A stretch of 64,000 bases of DNA, from the NCBI RefSeq assembly GCF_963259705.1, contig NC_081851.1:15164145-15228144 (forward strand), read 5' to 3'. The DNA is from Myotis daubentonii (lineage: Eukaryota; Chordata; Mammalia; Chiroptera; Vespertilionidae). Each line of letters opens with the position of its first letter. The stretch's first letter is position 1. Below are positions 58,301 to 64,000 of this stretch, one piece after another. The notes under the pieces were generated by a model. The model searched no databases and was not told the DNA's origin. It saw only the letters and a program-made list of their open reading frames with translations. The translations under genes were made by a program, and so were the position numbers.

Positions 58301-61300
58301 ACGCTTGAAGCTGTCCCAGAGGCTCCTTACACTATCCTCGCATTTTTGGATTCTTTTTTCATTTTGCTTTTCCGGTTGGGTGTTTTTTGCTTCCTCTCAT
58401 TTCAAATCATTGACTTGATTCTTGCGCTCCTCTGGTCTGCTGTCGGGAGTCTGTATAATATTCGTTATTTCAGTCCGTATATGCTTAATTTCTAGTTGGT
58501 TCCCCAATATAACATCGAGGGTCTCATTAGTTTTCTTGTAGATCTCATTAAGTTTATCGGCGGCTTCTAAACAGTTCTTGAGAGACCTTAAAAGTGTGGT
58601 TCTGAACTCTATATCTACCATTGACAATTTTGTCCTGTTTCTTTGTCTCCACATTTTGTTATGCTTCCTTGGTGCACCCCCTAGTGGTCTTTGTTCGCAG
58701 TCTTATAGTTAAACCTTGATTGTTGTAGCTAATACCAGGGAGAGTTTGACCTCCAGGCCAAGTGGCTATGAGAATCAGCTGTGTCAGCAGTGAGAGAACT
58801 TCTGTCCTCTAGGGAGGTGCTAATCTAGCCTTTGCCTGAGGCTATCCGGCAAATGCCTCTGTGCAGGGCTTGGGCAGGGCGGGTCGCACAGGATCAACAG
58901 GGTGGGCCGGAGAGAGCAATTATGGGGGCTCTCAGTCCTGTCCCCAGGGGCTCTGCCTCTCTGAGTCCCAGCACCCGCTACAAAGCTGGGAGAGAAAGCT
59001 GCACTCGCTCTGACTGAAGCCAGACAGTCCCGCTTCTCCCGTTTGAGTCTGGGTCCCTAAAGACTCGCCTGTATCTGGAGCTCAGAGTCTGCGACTCCCT
59101 CCCGATTGAAAACGCCAACCGTGCCCTCCGCCACGAGCGGGCTCCACGCACTCCGCACCTCAGAATTTGACTTCAGCACTGCGCCTCCTCTGAGTGTCCG
59201 TATGCATTTCTCTTTCCTCCTAGTTGTAGGACTTCCACTCAGCCAGCGTTCCTGTGGTTCTGGGTGATGTCGGTTCCGTCTTTTAGTTTCACTTTTGAAG
59301 TAGTTGTTCAAAGCAGCAAACTCCGGCATTAACCTATGCCGCCATCTTGGTTCTCCCACATGTAGAAATTTTTTGATATTTACAACCATAGTAAAACAAA
59401 GACTTATATTGTTGATATTTATTTCATATATTTGAATGCCATTTAACAAAGAAAAATCAACCAAAAAATGAGTTCGCGTGTCACCTCTGACACGCGTGTC
59501 ATAGGTTCGCCATCACTGTCCTAGACAGACAACAGGAAAGCATGCCATGCCCTCTGCTTCAGGAAGGCCAGGCTCCCTCTCCCAGGAGCAGGGGTGCCCT
59601 CTGGCAGCCCAAGGTTTAAGAGGTGTCTCTCTGGTCCTTTCTGTGTTTTTAAAAATGTGAACTGACTTCTCACGTTTAGGAATTAAGAGATTGTGCTTCA
59701 GAGCCGGGGCTTCTGGATCCTTCTGGAAAAGCTGTCAGAAGCTCCGCCACATGGAGAGCGGCGCTTCGTTTGCAGGCCCCGCGTTAGGTCCCAGGTGGCA
59801 CCAAGCGCTCAGCCTCGCCGTAGCCCCCACTCCTCCCTCAGGTCCTCCCAGGCCGCTTTGCTCCTGATCATATCTGTTTGGCTCCCAAAAGGCTTTGAGT
59901 TTGCTTCACTAGAAGTGTTAGCAGAAGCCCAACATTGGAGTGGGCCCTGGTCGGAGGTCTGACTTTGCTAAACTGACCTTTTTAATCTGATGTGCGTCTA
60001 AGTCACCGAGGGCAGACCCCTCCCCACCACTAAAGGTATCGTTGGGCTGCACCCGCAGGAGCTAGCCTAGCCCTGCGTCTGACCCGAGTGCCCAACGTCC
60101 TGAGCTGACATGGCAGGAACCCTCGGGGTTTCCCAGCTTGAGTGTCAGATGGTTCGGTGTCTCTCTCCTGAGGTGACGTCCAGCCTGACCCTCGGTGTTC
60201 AGTCGTCTCCTCGACGTGTTAGGCTCCTGGACCCACGTCACATGCTTCCTTCCCCGTATTCCCAGCTCAGGGGTCATGGTGGTCATGAGCACCGTGATGT
60301 CTGAGTCCCAGAAACACACTGGCTCCTTCTGGGCCAGGTCCCAGGCAGGGTGATGCGTCAATTTATGTGTTTTATTTTAAAAAACAGACTGTTTTTCTCT
60401 CTCCTCTGTTAGAGACAAATTCAATGCCTTACAGAGACAAAATGAAAAACTGGAAGAAAAAAGCATGGCTCAGCACAAGTTCCATGATCCAGCGCCAAAG
60501 AAGTGAGTTGATTTAAGCGTCAGTAGCTTACACCCAGGACAGAAAGCTTGCTTTTTCACGAGTGGGGGAAGCTGTAGCACCTAGAGCAGTGGCCAGTTTG
60601 TTGGGCCCGTACCTTCCGCTGTATGGCAGGTCCCTGTGTGCAGGTCCATCCCAGCATGGAAAGAATTTAGAGTTTCTTTCAGTCCCGCCCTCAGTTCTCA
60701 GGGTTATCCGATGAGGGATGGTGAATGCTGCTGGCCAGGAGCCTGTTTAAGGGCAGAATCGGTGCTTTTAGAGCCACTAAAGCAGGCATATCAGCTTTTG
60801 TCTCAAGATTGCCGGACCTAGAAAATCATGCTTCTGTTTTGGGAAGGAAGCTTGGGGCGGATACCTGGACCAGCACCCCTGTCTTCAAGCACAGGAACCT
60901 TTTGTTCTGCCCTCCATTCCTCTGGGTTCACTGGACCTCCCCAGGGCAGGTTCACAAACACATTCCCTTCCCCAGAGAGCAGCAGCCCGGTGGTGGGCCA
61001 ATTTGACCCCCAGGACTGCCAGCCTCCGTCCAGCAGGGCTTCCCCCTGGGCCCGGGCCTGAGCCCAGGAGCAGGGCCTTCCCATTGTCCTGTCCCAGCCC
61101 AGGCTTGAGGTCAAATCACCATGAGTCCCGCATGGCCTCTCTGTAGAAATCACAAAATTTCAGAACCTCCGCCTGACCCTTCTGTCGACAGGGAAATTGA
61201 GGCACCGATGAGGAAATTGAGTGGCTTGTGTAAGCACAGTGCTGTTTCATGGCAGAGCCAGGACCAGAACCCAGCTGTGGTCCTTGTTACATTAGAATGC

Positions 61301-62446
61301 TTCATTTCCTGTTAGCTGCAGTGAATTACCTTTTACATTCACTATTTTCATTTATTTAGTTATTTTTCCAATCCTCACCCGAGGATATATTTCCCATTGA
61401 GATTTAGAGAGAGTAGGGGTGGGAGGAAGGGAAAGGGGAAATGAGAGAGGGAGACAGGGTAGGAGGGAGGGAGGGAGAGAGAGAGAGAGATAGAGAGAGA
61501 GAGAAGGAGAGAGAGAGAGAGACATCTATGTGAGAGAGACACATCAATTGGTGTCCATCTTCATACACCTTGACCGGGGCCGGGGATCAAACCTGCAACC
61601 CAGGTATGTGCCCTTGTTGGGGGATCAAACCCACCACCCATCAGTGCTCAGGCCGACGCTCAACCACCAGGCAACACCACCCAGGGCTCACTGTTTTTAA
61701 TTCAAACGGCCCACTCTCCTGCCCTCTTCCCCTCGCCCAGATTCCTCAATGACGAGAATGGGCAGAGTATGCCAGCCAATTTCATGTATTATTACACCTA
61801 GCAGAAAATGAGGAGGTCCCTGACTCTTTCTGAAAATGGCGTTTTGGTGGAATTTTGCCAACCAGCATGATTAGGTCAGCACGGCACCACTTCCTGCCCT
61901 TGGCACAGTAATCAAGAGCTGAGAGCTGGGTGTGAAGTTCTGTTTTCCCGAGGGGCTAGTGTGGGTTCCTGCCATTTGAAGGCCTCCACCACCCCTGGGT
62001 CTGTGCAGATTAACTGCACATTTTGTGCCACCTCCTGAGCCTCAGGTGGGATGAGCATGGTGATGGAAACAAGCACCCTCATTCTGAACCAAATTAAGCG
62101 CCACCTTCTCAGGCTGGTGATGGAAATCCCAGCTTGAGTAGGGCACCCAGACACCTGCTGGAGGGGCAGCGAAGCTTGGTTGTGTCCTAAAAACCTACTT
62201 CTTACAGGAAAAAGCACTGGATTGGAGCCAAAGTCTTAGTCAAACTCATCAAACTAAAGAAAGGGGGATCCAGAGAACGACCAAAGTCAACCCCACAGAG
62301 GCCTCCCTGGCCGCTGGGGTCCTCAGACCAGGCTTCGCCCAGTACTTCTCAGCCTCTTCAATCGCAGCTGGAACCCCTCGAGGCCACCCCATGCTGCTCA
62401 AAGGTGACAGAAGAGCAAGACACCTGCAGGGGGCCCAGGGGAAAAG
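27403..62446 (+). CDS. CCDC88C (Daple)-like paralogue, spliced, 3' end outside window
   Basis: Daple is a cytoplasmic scaffold that binds Dishevelled and, through C-terminal motifs, activates G proteins downstream of Frizzled. Here about 3.5 kb of coding sequence (roughly 1,170 codons) lies in 16 exons with GT/AG boundaries; codon phases agree at every junction but one. Exons match CCDC88C in order: the N-terminal [14 protein letters not shown], coiled-coil exons with [43 protein letters not shown], and the basic [13 protein letters not shown] segment. Missing are the HOOK domain after residue ~20 and a large central coil block (between 45667 and 46160). One exon is expanded eightfold. Introns are kept, so this arose by DNA duplication, not retroposition. 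Exon 35529-35669 appears frameshifted, so it may be a functional shortened paralogue using other splicing or starts, or a young pseudogene. The closest relative is CCDC88C rather than CCDC88A, judged by exon 1. Confidence 0.88.
27765..27862 (+). mobile_element. Ves SINE head, truncated
   Basis: GGTTTCGCTCAGTGGTTTAG (A-box region) and CACAGGTTTGATTCC (B box), followed by GGCATGTCCCTGGGTTG. The rest of the element is missing. Confidence 0.75.
28503..28643 (+). CDS. Daple-like exon 2
   Basis: The acceptor is CCCTCAG and the donor GAG|GTGTGT; 141 bp, phase 0 to 0. It encodes [20 protein letters not shown] and a following [10 protein letters not shown], matching the Daple segment right after the HOOK domain. 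Joined to exon 1 it removes the HOOK core without shifting frame. Confidence 0.88.
29086..29204 (+). CDS. Daple-like exon 3
   Basis: Acceptor CTGTAG, donor CT|GTGAGT; 119 bp, phase 0 to 2. It encodes [19 protein letters not shown], the start of the coiled coil. The serine-rich linker I remember for Daple at this place is shortened. Confidence 0.88.
29903..29984 (+). CDS. Daple-like exon 4
   Basis: Acceptor CCCGCAG, donor AAT|GTGAGC; 82 bp, phase 2 to 0. It encodes [20 protein letters not shown], coiled coil. Confidence 0.88.
30298..30455 (+). CDS. Daple-like exon 5
   Basis: Acceptor CTCCCAG, donor GGAA|GTGAGC; 158 bp, phase 0 to 2. It encodes [20 protein letters not shown] and [10 protein letters not shown]. 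The Daple counterpart of the last residues differs (FYKARME-like), so the exon end is less conserved. Confidence 0.87.
30715..30830 (+). mobile_element. MIR SINE remnant
   Basis: TTTCCTCATCTATAAAACAG and a following TGAGGTTTAT…ATAAAAGAGGTAAAAT resemble the 3' half of MIR. Confidence 0.55.
31630..32320 (+). mobile_element. HeliBat-type Helitron in intron 5
   Basis: It starts TCCTATTTAATAAGAGCC after an A, contains CTGACCACCAGGGGACGG, and ends GGGCCTCTAG at 32320. 691 bp, same strand as the gene. Confidence 0.87.
32321..34639. other. intron 5 sequence without recognised exon
   Basis: GC-rich intronic DNA. The antisense strand has a 289-codon open frame at 32732-33601 and a 170-codon frame at 33712-34224. 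Neither shows a domain, so I leave them uncalled. A MIR remnant lies at about 34300-34470. Confidence 0.5.
34300..34470 (+). mobile_element. MIR SINE
   Basis: MIR core pattern: CTGGCTTTGTGACTTGGG, CTTCGTGTGTAAGAAGG and GGGGCTGTTGTGAAGAGTGAATG. Confidence 0.65.
34640..34687 (+). CDS. doubtful Daple-like exon
   Basis: A 48-bp open segment between GTGCAG and CAG|GTATTC encodes [13 protein letters not shown], weakly resembling the Daple segment NIILIETKAMLEE. Its length is a multiple of three, so it would not repair the neighbouring frame problem. It may be chance. Confidence 0.25.
35529..35669 (+). CDS. Daple-like exon 6 with apparent frameshift
   Basis: Acceptor GACCAG, donor TTG|GTAGGA; 141 bp. 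The 3' part in phase 0 reads [20 protein letters not shown], clearly Daple. The incoming phase from exon 5 is 2; in that frame the first residues (CRLETIIF) resemble the expected LREDNIIL, but the frame then hits TGA at 35641. The frame therefore changes inside the exon, by my reading a net loss of about four bases. A start at ATG 35556, or at the unspliced upstream ATG 35448, would reach the downstream coil in frame. Confidence 0.75.
36300..36426 (+). CDS. Daple-like exon 7
   Basis: Acceptor GCACTAG, donor GAGG|GTAAGC; 127 bp, phase 0 to 1. It encodes [18 protein letters not shown] and [13 protein letters not shown], coiled coil. Confidence 0.88.
36427..38734. other. intron 7
   Basis: No exon recognised; the Daple residues that lie between exons 7 and 8 (a ~20-residue stretch as I recall) were not found. 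It contains the MIR at 37590-37765. Confidence 0.5.
37590..37765 (+). mobile_element. MIR SINE
   Basis: Well-preserved MIR: GAGTCAGAAAGGCCTGG, AGCCAGGTGACCTC, CTCAGTTTTCTTATCTGAAA and CTCACAGGATTGCTATGGG. Confidence 0.8.
38735..38880 (+). CDS. Daple-like exon 8
   Basis: Acceptor CTTCAG, donor CAG|GTACCC; 146 bp, phase 1 to 0. It encodes [20 protein letters not shown] and [13 protein letters not shown]. Joined to exon 7 the frame is kept although intermediate Daple residues are absent. Confidence 0.9.
39055..39165 (+). mobile_element. MIR SINE remnant
   Basis: TGCCCTCATCTGTGAAATGG and the following GTGGTGAGGATGGTG resemble the 3' half of MIR. Confidence 0.6.
41145..41335 (-). mobile_element. 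SPIN-like hAT, internally deleted copy
   Basis: It starts AGTGGTTCTCAACCTTCCTA and ends GGTTGAGAACCACTG. The sequence is the reverse complement of the element at 1536-1833, minus about 100 bp near one end. No clear 8-bp duplication was found at the flanks. Confidence 0.8.
43301..43410. repeat. ~105-bp direct duplication, copy A
   Basis: GCAGCGGCTCAGGGACGCCA at 43301 recurs at 44324 on the same strand. Similarity continues through CCAGGCTTCT and CTTGGCAGTG for about 105 bp, then ends. Confidence 0.8.
43523..43660 (+). CDS. Daple-like exon 9
   Basis: Acceptor CCGCAG, donor GAG|GTAGGC; 138 bp, phase 0 to 0. It encodes [19 protein letters not shown] and [15 protein letters not shown], coiled coil. 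Confidence 0.9.
43866..44074 (-). mobile_element. Ves-type SINE, minus strand
   Basis: The complement of the tRNA head ends at about 44074 (CATTGACCCACACTGGCTGG). ATTGATCGGCTGCCTCCTGC and CACCTACTGGGATTGAACC lie in the body, with a GA-rich stretch and T-rich end on the left. Confidence 0.88.
44324..44430. repeat. ~105-bp direct duplication, copy B
   Basis: Second copy of the segment at 43301-43410, 1,023 bp downstream. The pair flanks exon 9 and the Ves SINE. Confidence 0.8.
45206..45667 (+). CDS. Daple-like exon 10 (long coiled-coil exon)
   Basis: Acceptor TCCTGCAG, donor AGG|GTAATT; 462 bp, 154 codons, phase 0 to 0. It encodes [51 protein letters not shown] and [14 protein letters not shown], all Daple-like. 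Between CRDLEQ and LEQELHRL it has about 17 residues more than I recall for CCDC88C ([15 protein letters not shown] and [11 protein letters not shown]). After this exon the central Daple coil is missing. Confidence 0.9.
46160..46401 (+). CDS. Daple-like exon 11
   Basis: Acceptor CCCAGCAG (an AG three bases earlier would add Gln, as in Daple), donor GACAG|GTGGGT; 242 bp, phase 0 to 2. It encodes [34 protein letters not shown] and [10 protein letters not shown]. It is shorter than the Daple segment by about two heptads. The 492-bp intron before it replaces the exons for the central coil. Confidence 0.9.
46780..49277. other. intron 11
   Basis: No exon recognised. The AT-rich block at about 46780-47000 looks like an old interspersed repeat I could not name. 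The rest is unique GC-rich DNA. Confidence 0.5.
49278..49421 (+). CDS. Daple-like exon 12
   Basis: Acceptor CAACAG, donor GACAG|GTAACC; 144 bp, phase 2 to 2. It encodes [18 protein letters not shown] and [11 protein letters not shown], nearly identical in pattern to Daple. Confidence 0.92.
50290..50405 (-). mobile_element. MIR SINE, minus strand
   Basis: GAGGAAACAGGCTCAGGGAG, ACTTGTTCAAGGTCA and GGCAGGATTCGAATCCAAG form the reverse-strand MIR pattern. Confidence 0.75.
50931..52111 (-). mobile_element. HeliBat-type Helitron with internal hairpin array, minus strand
   Basis: Read on the minus strand it starts TCTAAACTAATAAAAG (52111-52096) and ends CTAG at 50931, 1,181 bp. The centre (about 51050-51600) is a degenerate array of AGGCCTGATGCCTC-type units forming perfect or near-perfect hairpins. 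It lies 0.7 kb upstream of the expanded exon. Confidence 0.85.
52322..52356. repeat. (ATG)n microsatellite
   Basis: About eleven uninterrupted ATG/GAT triplets in the intron. Confidence 0.95.
52819..53908 (+). CDS. Daple-like exon 13, eightfold expanded coiled-coil repeat exon
   Basis: Acceptor CCCCTAG, donor CAG|GTGAGG; 1,090 bp, phase 2 to 0, about 364 codons with no stop. After ANSLHQQ come eight units running from [12 protein letters not shown] to NxWQAQY-like: 52841-52945, 52946-53050, 53051-53176, 53177-53302, 53303-53470, 53471-53575, 53576-53743, 53744-53848. The closing tail reads [10 protein letters not shown]. Lengths are 35, 35, 42, 42, 56, 35, 56, 35 residues: five heptads plus whole extra heptads ([21 protein letters not shown]-like). 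The predicted structure is a long uninterrupted coiled coil. In CCDC88C as I know it the unit is single (LKGEYEELHAHTKELKTS…RWQARFDE), then the same tail. CTG/CAG richness keeps the minus strand open too; that frame is a shadow. Confidence 0.92.
52841..53848 (+). repeat. nested 105-bp / 21-bp coding tandem repeat
   Basis: The eight units above at DNA level: base unit 105 bp, longer units 126 and 168 bp by insertion of 21-bp heptad codes. Units at 53051-53176 and 53177-53302 are nearly identical, so that duplication is recent. Confidence 0.93.
53909..55537. other. intron 13
   Basis: Contains a short minus-strand Ves SINE fragment (54546-54655) and no recognised exon. Confidence 0.55.
54546..54655 (-). 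mobile_element. Ves SINE fragment, minus strand
   Basis: CATCAGCTGCCTCCTGCATG and CCTCTACTGGGGAGTGGAGCC match the Ves body; the tRNA-like end is missing. Confidence 0.75.
55538..55677 (+). CDS. Daple-like exon 14
   Basis: Acceptor GTTTTAG, donor CT|GTACGT; 140 bp, phase 0 to 2. It encodes [19 protein letters not shown] and [17 protein letters not shown], matching Daple after the TDISLTKLDN tail. Confidence 0.9.
55678..57368. other. intron 14, left part
   Basis: No exon or repeat recognised. The 239-codon antisense frame at 55987-56706 has no domain and is not called. Confidence 0.5.
57459..59356 (-). mobile_element. HAL1 (half-L1) retroposon, full length
   Basis: Read on the minus strand it starts at about 59356 with GAACCAAGATGGCGGCA, an L1-type 5' end with a YY1-like site. 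It carries ORF1 and ends with an AATAAAG-containing tail and poly-A (poly-T at 57452-57461 on +). The 18-bp target duplication CACATGTAGAAATTTTTT lies at 57441-57458 and 59357-59374, exact. There is no reverse transcriptase ORF, which defines HAL1. Confidence 0.9.
57806..58654 (-). pseudogene. HAL1/L1 ORF1 (RNA-binding protein) with one stop
   Basis: L1 ORF1p is a trimeric RNA chaperone. One frame runs 283 codons from ATG at 58654, broken only by a TGA (about 58397-58399, after NQVNDLK). The first part is coiled-coil-like ([12 protein letters not shown]). The C-terminal part has the conserved [25 protein letters not shown] and [14 protein letters not shown] motifs of L1 ORF1p, starting again at an internal ATG (58228). 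Near-intact frame plus exact duplication suggest a fairly young insertion. Confidence 0.88.
59527..60412. other. intron 14, right part
   Basis: Unique sequence with no recognised exon or repeat. Confidence 0.5.
60413..60502 (+). CDS. Daple-like exon 15
   Basis: Acceptor CTGTTAG, donor AA|GTGAGT; 90 bp, phase 2 to 2. It encodes [19 protein letters not shown] and KFHDPAPKK, the end of the coiled coil, matching Daple (DKLNALRRHKEKLEEK and FYDPPPKK). Confidence 0.92.
61180..61300 (-). mobile_element. MIR SINE, minus strand
   Basis: GACAGGGAAATTGAGGCACC, GTGGCTTGTGTAAG and GGCAGAGCCAGGACCAGAACC form the reverse-strand MIR pattern. Confidence 0.7.
61357..61688 (-). mobile_element. Ves-type SINE, minus strand
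   Basis: Ends CCTCACCCGAGGATAT on the left, has a GA-rich tract at 61407-61533, body GACCGGGGCCGGGGATCAAA, and head complement CTCAACCACCAGGCAACACCA on the right. Similar in type to the copy at 25288-25708. Confidence 0.82.
62208..62446 (+). CDS. Daple-like exon 16, basic post-coil segment
   Basis: Acceptor CTTACAG, donor AAAAG|GTAGGA; 239 bp, phase 2 to 1. It encodes [19 protein letters not shown] and GSRERPKST, strongly Daple-like, then a Ser/Pro-rich start of the tail ([14 protein letters not shown]). Phase 1 at the end means at least one further coding exon lies beyond the window. In Daple the downstream tail carries the Gα-binding-and-activating motif and the PDZ-binding C-terminus; whether they survive here cannot be seen. 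Confidence 0.92.
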
Positions 62447-62550
62447 GTAGGAAGGGCTTACCTGGCTGCAGGCGGGAAGTGAAGGGGGGAGGATCTCAGG
62501 TCTCCCTCAGGGATGGGAGAACCAAGGAGACTGCGTGGTAGGTGTGTACA

Positions 62551-62587
<37 letters not shown>

Positions 62588-63804
62588 GAGCCTGAAGGGG
62601 GCATGCTACACACACCACATCTGTCTCCTTTGGTATGTGAACACCCAAGTAGGAAATATAAACCCCCGTCAGTGTGGCTGCATGTTCTCCCAGAACAATT
62701 CAGGTCCTTCAGCATGAGGAGCCTCACAAATCATGGACACTGTGGTAGGGACTCGAATATCCAGAACTGATCTCCACACAGTTCCTGCAGAGATAGCTCC
62801 ACAGCGGATGTTTCCTCCAGGCCACTTCTGTAGGGAGATCCCCGGTGCATTTAACATGTGATGGACAGCTGCAAGGTCTTCAGCGAGGCCTCCTGTGGCT
62901 CTGATCTTCCTGTCACTGTGACAAGCGGGTCCAGTTTTCTTCCCTGACTTGATCTGGCCTTGAGTCCTGCCACCACGGTGTGCACTGTACCTCATCATTC
63001 AGGGTTGTCATGTGGAATTTCCAGAGCTTTTGAAGTGGATTCCTACTTGCATGTGCTGTATGTATTTCATCGAATCTAAGAGGCTGTCAGACAAGGGTGC
63101 TCACATAAGAAGAAGATAAATGGGTTGTGGCAGTGACGATTTTGTCACAGTTGCCACCTGGTCGACAGTGACTGTGAGACAGGCTCGAAGCTGCATCCTG
63201 ATTTCAGAGATGTTAAGGTTTGGGAGAGGGGGAAAGTGCATCTTACTTGCCTTAAACATGGCTTAGTTTTCGATTTACTTTTAAATATCATGTTCTACAT
63301 GACTTACCTATAAACCTGCCAAACGTGCACCCTGAGCATTTAAATTTTATGAAGGACACCAGGACTTCCTGAAGACCAACCCAGGCCTGAGACTCATGCC
63401 CTTTCAGGGGCAGCTGTGACAGCACCAGGGCCCCTGACAAGCCGCCTCTTGAGTGTGACCTGTGCACACGCCTTTCTGGGTGATATTCACCACTTCGGGA
63501 CCTGGTGTGTCCCTCGAAACTCATAAAACACAATGTGTACATGCATCTATACTAGTGTTTGGGGACTAATGCTTGCATTCCAAGTCTTTACAGGAGGTGA
63601 ATTAGGTAAAATCCTCACATGCAGGGAAATGATGATAAACTTATTAACATTTATCTAGAGGTATCTGTTGCCTCTGGTTTTCATACAGGATACATATTTT
63701 TTTTCACACTCACACCTCCCCTTGTGTTATTGTCTAAGTTGAGTTAATTAATGATAATCAGCCGAATTGACTTAGCAACCCTTTCAGAGAAAAGATGCTT
63801 GACT
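62447..63804. other. intron 16 (partial)
   Basis: Contains a (TG)n run at 62554-62585. No exon is recognised before the window edge. Confidence 0.5.
62554..62585. repeat. (TG)n microsatellite
   Basis: A continuous TG run of about 32 bases. Confidence 0.95.
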
Positions 63805-64000
63805 GCCCAGGCTGGTTTTTCTCAGTGGTTAGAGCATCATCTCTCATATCACAGAGTCCAGGGTTCGAGTCTGTTCAAGGGCAAGTACCTGGGTTTCAAG
63901 CTCAATGCCTGGCCCGGTCAAGGTGTGTGGGTGGCACCCAATCAATGTGTCTCTCTCACAAAGATGTTTTTCTCTCTGACTCTGTGCCTCCCTTCCACTC
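63805..64000 (+). mobile_element. Ves-type SINE, cut by window edge
   Basis: The head GCCCAGGCTGG…CTCAGTGGTTAGAGCATC has A and B boxes (GGGTTCGAGTC), then the body CACCCAATCAATGTGTCTC. The 3' end is outside the window. Confidence 0.88.

Larger units (their letters stand above)
57369..59518. mobile_element. nhAT transposon split by a HAL1 insertion
   Basis: Outer terminal inverted repeats are CAGTGATGGCGTACCT at the left and AGGTTCGCCATCACTG at the right (15 of 16 matching). The flanking 8-bp duplication is TCCTGGAC (57361-57368) and TCCTAGAC (59519-59526), 7 of 8 matching. The element itself is only about 230 bp; the rest is the nested HAL1. Confidence 0.88.

Noticed and set aside
27403..62446. 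Processed (retro) copy of CCDC88C
   Set aside because: Introns with GT/AG sites separate all exons; there is no poly-A tail or intron-less homology.

Overview
This is vertebrate nuclear DNA, almost certainly from a vespertilionid bat. The repeats say so: tRNA-derived Ves-type SINEs on both strands, HeliBat-type rolling-circle Helitrons (starts TCCTATATAATAAAAG, ends CTAG), a SPIN-like hAT element, short nhAT MITEs and HAL1-type (half-L1) retroposons. There are no prokaryotic features.

Layout. 1-7265 is repeat-rich intergenic DNA: Helitrons at 1-182, 475-942 and 943-1901 (the last carries a SPIN-like hAT with a perfect 8-bp target duplication) and a Ves SINE. 7266-15770 is a complete but defective gammaretrovirus-like provirus with two 372-bp LTRs. 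Its gag and pol are broken by deletions, stops and at least five frame changes, while env keeps one frame over 1,992 bp with two stop codons. 15771-27160 is non-coding: a 72-bp-period and a 36-bp-period minisatellite, Ves SINEs, a HAL1 element, a Helitron and a 69-bp MITE.

27162 to the window end is one spliced + strand gene, an intron-containing paralogue of CCDC88C (protein Daple). I place 16 exons with good splice sites plus one doubtful exon. Their phases agree at every junction except one, where exon 35529-35669 carries an apparent frameshift. Compared with CCDC88C as I remember it, the paralogue keeps the first ~20 residues but lacks the rest of the HOOK domain and a large central coiled-coil block. 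One coiled-coil exon (52819-53908) has grown enormously: eight copies of a 35-residue unit that I recall as single in CCDC88C. Every length variant among the copies differs by whole 7-residue heptads. The basic segment after the coiled coil is retained, and the gene runs off the right edge before the C-terminal exons.

The introns hold two more Helitrons (31630-32320; 50931-52111, with perfect internal hairpins), a deleted SPIN copy (about 41145-41335), several Ves and MIR SINEs, and a clear nest: a full-length HAL1 with an 18-bp target duplication inside an nhAT that has its own 8-bp duplication (57369-59518).

The strongest candidate for something new is the Daple-like paralogue with its heptad-quantised repeat exon. 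Family assignments rest on recognition of motifs and remembered family sequences; no database search was run.
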